The notes beneath the pieces were generated by a model. The model saw nothing but the letters and a program-made list of their open reading frames with translations. It was not told the DNA's origin and ran no database searches. From Chrysophaeum taylorii (taxonomy: Eukaryota > Sar > Pelagophyceae > Pelagomonadales > Pelagomonadaceae): a DNA stretch of 64,000 nucleotides. The DNA is taken from the NCBI GenBank assembly GCA_029834535.1, contig JAQMWT010000198.1, positions 36,515 through 100,514 of the forward strand, in the 5' to 3' direction. Positions 56,250 through 64,000 of the stretch are shown here, in pieces. Position 1 is the stretch's first letter. The number at the start of each line of letters is the position of its first letter. Position numbers and translations under genes: made by a program.

Positions 56250-58090
56250 AGAGACCGCTGTGGCGTAACAGGAAATTGCGCCTATTTGGCGCACCTTCGA
56301 ATCTAGGCTCGCCGCTCGCGTCCGTGCCCTTGATGGAGTCACTGGACGAGGAAGGCCGTTCACTCGCCACGCAACCACAAACAACTTCCGTGCCTGATCC
56401 TCACAACTTGAGGATCCGCTGTTGCTTTATGATTAAGGCATTGTCGAATCACAGAAATCAGGGTGACACATGTCACGGAAAAGCAAGGTGATGTCACAGA
56501 GAAAATTGACATCATCAGGCCGGAGTCGGGTGCCCCTGATAAGTGGGGGCCCTAAATGAGGGGTAAGCCAGAGGAGGCGGGAGTTGCCGCCACAGCCGAG
56601 TTCAGTCTTAGGTGTGACTAGACCATCCCGCATGTCACGTGCTACTACACAAGGTAGGGGTATAGCTCCCTACTTCCCAGAGATAATAGATCCCGGAGAA
56701 GCTTTCGCACTGACAACGAGGAAAAGAACTACTGCTATTTAAGCAACAGACTCTGGACCTTACGGCACGCAAGGGCGGGGGGGGGGAGATTTTCCTCTGT
56801 CCTTCTTTATCTCAGCCTGAAGGATCCTGTTCTGAGTTTGCCGCCACACGCCGGTTATGTGATACCCATCCGCATTCAGTGCTACTACACAGGGAGGGTA
56901 TAGCTGCCCTACTTCCCAGAGATAATCGATCCATGCCTGAAGCGCTCTCTCGCACTGACAACGAGGAAAAGAACTGCCTGCTATTTAAGCAACGATTACG
57001 CTGGACCGTCCTTAACGCGACATCTTATTGTGACGGGCACGCAAGGCGGATTTTCTCCTAGTGTGGTCTTTTTGACTCGTACTTGTGTTTCTGGTGTTGC
57101 GCATCTCAACACTAACTAATCTACTACTACTATCGCATTGTTTTTAGTCTGTCTGTCTGTCTATTTTAGTCTTGTATCTTCTCATACATATGTCGACTGT
57201 TAGAAGCGGCGCAGTGTTGTGGGGCGGGGGGAGTGGGGTCGCAAGCATGACGTGGTGATGGGTGGTTTGTGGGTGGGGAGGAGGTGCGTATGTGTCCCTG
57301 ACGGGCTGCGGGAGGAACCGTCAAGTACGACGGTACCGACCCTGAGTCGGGGTTCATCGCTTCGATGAGGCGTGGGCTTGGCGTCAACCCCCGCCTCTAG
57401 CGTTACCCCTCTTTACTGTCTCTAGGCCCCTCCTTATCCAGGGCCACCCTATCTCCGTTCCTGAGGTGCCTAGCCTAACTAGACTAACTTCCATCGGCCA
57501 CCTCTCCCGAGCATGGGAGGCCAGGCCGGACCGACCGAGTGTGTGCGGAGTCCCGAGCGTAGACCCCGAGCCCCCCCCCCCCCCCACCCCGGGTCACGTG
57601 GCCTGTAGACGAGAGCGCCGAAAGTCGTCGGCGGTGGGAGAAGTGACCCTCAATGCTTGTCCCCATGCGTCAGATGAGAAGACCGCGATGTGACTGACAA
57701 CCAACTCGTCGATACCTTCCGCTTCGCCCCCCCCATCCGTCCCACTGCGTTCACGTTCCGCTGCAAACGTGGCCTCGCCGGGAGCGACTAGGATGCTCCG
57801 AACCTACTTTCTATGACAATCAGGGGAATTCTCTATGACATCATTTTCTTTTTTCGTGACGCACGCACCCGAGTGTCCTATTTTCGATATATCCTTGATC
57901 ATAAAGCAACTACCGATCCTCAAGTTGACAGGACCAGGCGCAGGAGTTGTTGTGTCGCGTGGCGGGAGAACGGCCATCCTCGGCCAGTGATTTCTCCCTC
58001 CCAAGGCACGGACCTGCGGCTCCGCATCAGGATTCGACATCATCGCCAGGTTAAGCCCCTAAATTCTCGCTCTTTACGCCACGTGTGGTG
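56250..58090. repeat. Long imperfect inverted repeat (arms about 280 bp)
   Basis: The arm at about 56250-56530 recurs inverted at about 57800-58090. Shared landmarks are GTGGCGTAA, TCGAATC, GGCCGTTC, CGCCACGC, CAACTTGAGGATC and TTGCTTTATGAT, in the same order. The arms have diverged by roughly a quarter by eye. Between them lie a 240-bp tandem duplication and a G/C-rich spacer. It could be an old foldback transposon or two inverted insertions. Confidence 0.6.
56578..57062. repeat. Tandem duplication with a period of 240 bp
   Basis: GCTACTACACA at 56641 and 56881 begin two stretches sharing CTACTTCCCAGAGATAAT, CGCACTGACAACGAGGAAAA, GAACT and CTGCTATTTAAGCAA, then GGCACGCAAGG. Similarity also extends upstream (GTTGCCGCCACA / TTTGCCGCCACA). 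Both copies keep a TATTTAAG box-like site, so each could be a promoter. Confidence 0.7.
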
Positions 58091-61000
58091 GAGGAAACGA
58101 GATTCTGAGCGATCTAGATCGGTCCGCACTAACGACAGTTGCGGCTCTTGCACATCTCGTACGGACGATCCGGTACACCATGCCGATGCGCGTCCCTTAT
58201 CAACGCGTCGCTCGACACAGTTAAGGTTCCAGATTAGGCGACCATCCTGCCGTGTTGACCTACGTTTCTCCCGGCCCGTATACGTTTGGTCGTTTTCGAA
58301 AGTGGAGACGCGCGATTTTTGGTGCTAACCGACGCGCAACCCGCCGCTCTGCAGCAGGGCCGTAGCGTAGGCTTGAGATGCAGCGAATTTCTCACGGAAA
58401 TCATTGTTTGCCGGGCAGAGACGGGGGGTATTTCGCCGCTGCCCACCGTTTGTTTTTCTTACGGTGTATGTTCATACATTTTGTCGTGGTTTGTGAAGAC
58501 GCACTTCAACCTGTGTACGACTATACGCGTGTCCGTGTACGATTAGACAGTTCGGGTGCCGCTCGGTCTAGCCTGAAGGAGCCCAGAACGACCGGACGAT
58601 CTGCCCTCAACGTCATGCTATTTTGGGCTTTGTGCGTACCCGCTCTGTCATGCTGCGTGCCGACTAGAAACGATCCCGAGTCCGTTGGAATTGTTTAGAC
58701 TATGATTGCTGCCTCGCCGAGTTCGGCAGCTACGACATATAAGAACCGCCTAAGCCGTCATTATGAGAACCGAGCGAATAACACCGATGCAGTATACTTT
58801 GCTGCAATGTATGATGAATGAAGCAAGTCATGCTCACTATACGCGACTTTGACTGTAGGAAGGAAGAGCTAAATAACACTCGACGGCAGCCCACGGAGAG
58901 ACGACGAGGACGATCGACACTCGTCAAGCCGGTGCAGTACCCCAGTCGTCCATTCATGTCTACCCAAAACGACTAATGAAATAATGCTTTCTATGAGCTC
59001 TATTGCTGAATTCACGCGTAAGACAACACGAACGCCGAGCTAAGAACATACTTTTAAAACTATGAGGGGAGATAACGAACGAAAAGAAAGCGCTACAATT
59101 TACGTGGGACAGGGGACTCAAAGTTCGAAGACACCTATAGACATCACTTTCGTCAGTCCAACGCCGATCCAGACCCGCTTCCAATATCAAAATAATCTCT
59201 GACAAGAAAGAGACCGATTACGTCACGCCGTAATAGATTCGTATCAAGCGAGCGAAGTCCTGAGTCTCCGAGCTGAGGAATAAGCCTGCTCCGTTACTTC
59301 AACACGATCGACTCATGTGCGCGAACAGCTAGGAAGCCGCGTCTATGACAAACAAAGACTATGACATGAACGAAGAAATAGTGAGGAGTGGGTCTTTGCT
59401 TTTGACGTTCTGTGGCGCCAGCAAGAGTCCGACACCCAGGCGTCCTTGATGCGTACCTATTTTTCCTGGATCGACTCGCGGGCGCGTTAGCTAAACTACT
59501 ATCGCTAAAGGTAGCGGCGACCAACCTCTGGATTAACAACCGAAACTTTTAAACTGTTCTGCGTGGTTACGTGACCAGGACAGTTCGATTAGATGCGGTG
59601 CGGCGGTGATCGCATTACGTTAGCCGCGAGTTTAAACATTGTAAAGACCATTTCAGTCTGGAGAAACTCCGTATCTTCTTCCCGTCGACCCTTCGCGACA
59701 CGTCGCACCGCACCTTTTTCGAGAACACTTAAGACATATAAGACCTGTGTAAAGACCTCGACACCCGCGTCTTTCTATTCTACATGTCGGGATATCGTAC
59801 GATGCAGGAGTTGCTGTACGGTTCCGTTGTACTACGGTACGACGATTGAACGAGAAGTATTCTTGCCTTCACGAGATTTTTGAACTATTGTCCGATAGAG
59901 TTTTTCCGCTTGCCGGGACGGCAGAGGAAACATTAACGAAAGTACAATGCACGACCATTCGACCGTTCCGAACCGTTTCTGGGAGGCACGTCACGTGCAT
60001 GACACAGTCGCATGTTTGTGTCTACTATTGCACTAATTTCAGAAGTAGCGCCATGCGGCATACGTTCCGTGGCCAACCGCGTAGATCTTCAACGACGTGG
60101 GAATCATCTCTTACTTGAGACTTGACTGCAGTCAGAGATTGAAATCTCCTCGCTGCGAAGATTCGCGGCTGCACCCGACGACGGTATTGGGAGATCGTTT
60201 ACCGTCTCGTTGGTCGCTGATCATACACTGCTCGAAACGACTTGCGCATAGCCATGGCGGAGAAGAACAGCCGAAACTCGATGAACCCCTCGAGCGGGAA
60301 CCGCAAATAAAGCCGCCGCCTGGACGCGGATGACGACTGAGCTCTCGTCCGGGAATGTAAAGATAAAACGACGTACTAGGATAATTGAAACCGTTTTTTG
60401 GCATTTCATCGTCACGCCCGAGAGATCCGAAAAGTGGTTCGATGGATGACGTCAAGGAACTGTGGTGGTTTCTTTCTGTGACCCACGACAGAAGCAATAA
60501 GGATGAAACACGGAACCTGCGTCATTTGTCAACCGTGCTAGCCGAACGACTATTATGTATCGATGTACAAATCCACAGCGCGACGGACAGAAATAATATA
60601 ACAAATAGATAATTGTCTAGAAACATAATAAACAGATAAAAAAAGAAAAAAAAGACAAAAACAAAACAGCGCCATTTCCGAGACGATGGAGAGCCTGACA
60701 AGGAAGAGTTAATCACTTCGCGTTTGACGACCAGGCAGTCGAATGGCCACCCTCGTTTCGGCGCTGCTGTGCGTAACCGAATATTCAGAGCAGACTATCA
60801 ATGATATGGGCACGCAGCTACCACGGTAGGATACCGTGCAGCACTTAACAGAATTGGATCATCTGGCCGATCGTGTCTTCGACACAACGGGCCGGCGAGA
60901 TAAGCCGAGCCCCCGTAACCGCCACGACAAGCAGCCGTGGCAGTTCTCATGCCGCGCCGACGGAAAGATAAGCAGGAGCTCTAGCATTAACATTCACGTG

Positions 61001-64000
61001 TCGGCCGCGCGCGGCTACGTAAAGAAGCAGATCTCGCTATCGAGATTCGGACAGATGAGTCTCTTAACCGAGTAACTCGGGACAGGTCGTCTGCAACGTT
61101 TCGCATTTACGACCCCTTGCGGTCAACATTTACGCATTGAGGAGTGTACGTGTAACCCGAACATGGACCAACCGCCCGACGACGCGCGACGCCCTTGCAG
61201 CGGCCGCATTCGAGATCTTGCTCCGCCCACCGATGGACGCGCCACTCCAACGGACGTGCTGACAATCGTCGGTCTTTGGCTACAGAAGTTATGGGCAGAT
61301 GTCGACTATAGACCTCGAATATTCGAGCGATGAACTTGAACTCCACGATACGGGTTAAGGCGATTCATTTTTAATATGATATAAGCTACACCTTGTGAAC
61401 CAGTGTCCGCGATAACGTTTTGTGACACAGTCGTCCTGGACGGAACCCACCGTTATTTTCTTGAGAGGCGAAGCCCGCGATGCCAGCGGCTATCTATGGA
61501 CCCTCCAGAACGCCCGCTGGCACCGACTGGCTTTGAGCAGACCTGGAATTTTCTTCGCAGTGATAAGCCACACACAACCAAGAGTAACAAAAAAAAAGGC
61601 TAGCTCGTGCGCACGCGCATTCGACTGACGAGTACTGATGACAGCCGGCGGAAAAGGGGGGTTTTATCTGCAGACGGGACGATTTTACGACAGAGTTGAC
61701 GTCGGGACGACGCTTTATCTTTTCCCTGCGACCCCCCCCGAAACGTTCTCGATTACTAAGGATCGAGACACGATTATCGCCGCCGAAGAAAAGGAATATA
61801 TTATTGAGAAGATTATCAGCGTGCGCAATGTACTAGACGAGCAGACGGAACCTGCAGATTGGTCGCGACGAAAGCTCGAATTTTCTTACTAAAGAGACAC
61901 CGGAACAAACCGCGCAGCTACAGACTCAGGCCATCAGTTGACACGGCTTGAGACCCAATCGCCGATGCTCGATAGGTATCGAGCAGGCCTACGGAACTGA
62001 ATTCACAGATTGCATCGTGAACGACGAAATAATGATACTATGGGTGCATAGGGTTGTATTGCTTCCAAGACTACGAAGCCAGGAACGAATCCCAACCAGC
62101 ACTGTTCCCCCTGAGATTGTCTTGGAGGATAGTTCTAGTTCTTCTACTCATTGCCATCGGAAGCTGCCAATAAAGATGCTGCGCGGACATTATGGCGAAG
62201 ACAGCCAACAACTAGATAATACGTAAAGCTCAAGGCCGCGGGTATCGTGCCAACCACCGGAGATTGAGCGATGCATAGGCCCGAATGTGCCACTCTTCCG
62301 TTGACGCCGCGAGATGCAGACGATCGAAGATTATTTGATTACCCTCCGTTGTTTAGATACGGGTACTTTAAACGTTTATTAGCCTGTCACATCTACAGGA
62401 AATCGTGACGGACCGGCAAAAGTTCTCGAACGCACCATTGTTGTGTGATGGGAATGGCAATGTTTTCTTTGATATGTGCCGACAAATGGTCAAAAAGTTG
62501 ACCAAAGATCCGTTCTGATTCTCGATGAGGCGGAACTTCCCCGATTAACGCTAAGCTGTAGCGGTGAGGGTTGAATACGACGACGATCCTCTTTTGATCA
62601 CCCTTTTCGGTGTCGCTTTCCCGCCGAAATTTTTACTGTCGTGACTCTTCGCTGCCGCGCCATTGTTTCTATTGTAGCCGATACGATTAATCTGTTCTGT
62701 TGAGTATGGCGCGATTTATACGAGTTTTTAGGAGCCATCGTGGTTTCCCCACGATTCGGGATCTGTTTTTGTCGTGAACACAAGTCCCCGTCTAACGGGG
62801 CGGCAAGCAAGATTAAAGTTAAGGGGGGGTTGCATCGCAGTCCTTCGATAGCCAATCGTGCGTGTGACCTTTCCGGTCTATTTACGATCGAATCCGATAA
62901 CCGAACCATTTTACAATCATCAACACGATGCTTTCGGCAGAGGTCTCGACCTGGTCAACTCGAGTTTACTCTCGTTTGAAAGCACGATTAAAGATCACCG
63001 AAGCCCGCCGCCGAACCGTAAGGTACCTTGGCTTACGCGGACATGCTACGACCCAATTCTCTCCCTCAGCTCCTAGAGACGCGCGAGAAGTACAATCGCT
63101 TATGCTACGCGCTACACTCAAATCGACCCGGTCGAACGTACTAATCTATCGGTTATTTTGTCGAAACCTATGAAAGAGACATTTTTTCGTCGCTCACGGT
63201 TTGCCTGAGAACGAGCTTTGGATCTGAAGTTGTCGAAGGAAAATGTGTTGTTCTTCTTGCGAAGAGCGCGACCGGTCAGCTGCGCTCGGGGTGGCGGTTA
63301 CTGCCACTAAGAATGCCGACGAGCGTCATCAAGGCGCAGGCCCTTGCGATCTTGTGGTGATTATCGTTGCAGGGCTACGAACGATGAGCTGAAACGTTCT
63401 CTCTAAAACAGCGATTCAACGAACTTACGCAAAACTTCTGTGATAACAACAGCAACATGTGAACGAATGGTCTCGCCCTCTAGGTCGTGCGAGGGGGTGA
63501 CACCTTTCTTTCCACCGTTTCTGTCGTCTGAGTTTCACCTTTGACGCGACTGCGACGAATCTCCCCCGCCGATGCTGCTGAGTCACTGGTGTGCAGAAGG
63601 CCGCGACACCGCTATGACGGACAAGTCCACCCTCACAACGGACCTGATGGCAGCGTAACGAATTTCGCTCGAAGGTCGGAAGAAGATGAAAAGAAATGCC
63701 GCGAGATCACCGAAGCGGAGATCCGCCGCCGTGATGCATGTAAAACTGCTTCCATCACATTATCGTAATGGTGTGCGTTTCTAGATTGGTGCCGGAGGCC
63801 CAGTACTCCTAGGTCTCCAACGAGCACCGAAACGTGTGGATCGTCGTTTCGCGGTCGGCGGCGAGAGTTATGTGGGTTCCGCGGGGTGCGGCGCGGCGGG
63901 GGGAGTCGTGCAGCACTGATTCGTCGGACACCGCCAACCAGATCCACCACAAAGAACGTTCCGCGTCGTATCCCACTAGGTCCTGTGGTGCAGCACACAT
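58091..64000. other. 5.9 kb of lower-G+C DNA without recognisable genes
   Basis: Only short overlapping frames (up to about 121 codons) occur, none with a domain I recognise, and no introns of the type seen elsewhere restore one. A-rich stretches occur (e.g. 60600-60670). No simple tandem satellite, telomere repeat or rRNA/tRNA gene was found. It may be a decayed repeat region or a different chromosomal compartment. Confidence 0.55.

Noticed and set aside
61638-61892. Possible chromodomain-like end of a retrotransposon integrase (EYIIEKIISVRNV)
   Set aside because: The frame stops just where the diagnostic WxGY part should follow, and no integrase or reverse-transcriptase motif is nearby.

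Overview
This is a nuclear genomic window from a eukaryote, most likely a photosynthetic stramenopile (heterokont) alga. The evidence is direct but the taxon is inferred. Genes sit tens to a few hundred bases apart on both strands, and 21 spliceosomal introns of only 36-63 nt restore conserved domains when removed. A nuclear PsbM-like photosystem II subunit (55.2 kb) has a signal peptide followed by an NAFAPP motif, as expected for import into a secondary red plastid. Coding DNA is GC-rich and carries many in-frame trinucleotide repeats. I cannot name a species; a pelagophyte-like alga would fit.

Region 0-19 kb is ordinary gene-dense DNA: an SR-type two-RRM protein, an ankyrin protein, a NOP9-like Pumilio protein, bifunctional aminodeoxychorismate synthase (PabA-PabB fusion), an SMI1/KNR4 (SUKH) protein, a very large helical protein, a MYND-finger protein, a secreted glycosyltransferase-like protein, a 49-residue membrane protein and a PhyH-JmjC double dioxygenase. 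Region 19.2-23.1 kb is a 14-exon proline-rich gene built from phase-1 exons; two copies of one of its introns have lost splice sites and are read through. A probable plastid-targeted protein and a second glycosyltransferase-like protein follow.

Region 26.4-39.4 kb is a ubiquitin-signalling neighbourhood: two RBR/IBR-type E3 ligases head to head, an OTU-type deubiquitinase, and a 1438-residue TKL kinase. The kinase ends in the same UBA-like module that starts the first E3, and like the second E3 it carries Mind-bomb-like SH3 modules. This is the best candidate in the window for an undescribed system. An Sfi1-like centrin-binding protein adjoins it.

Region 41.9-53.3 kb mixes genes (phosphoserine phosphatase, an ankyrin protein, a nucleotidase-like pseudo-enzyme, a GT77-type glycosyltransferase) with mobile DNA: a 763-bp hAT-like element with 17-bp terminal inverted repeats and a near-perfect 8-bp target duplication, a decayed Helitron/PIF1 helicase, and a 1.6-kb interval bounded by an inverted repeat. 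After the PsbM gene, from 55.6 kb to the end, G+C visibly falls and no convincing gene remains; that part holds inverted and tandem repeats at 56-58 kb and otherwise unrecognised DNA.
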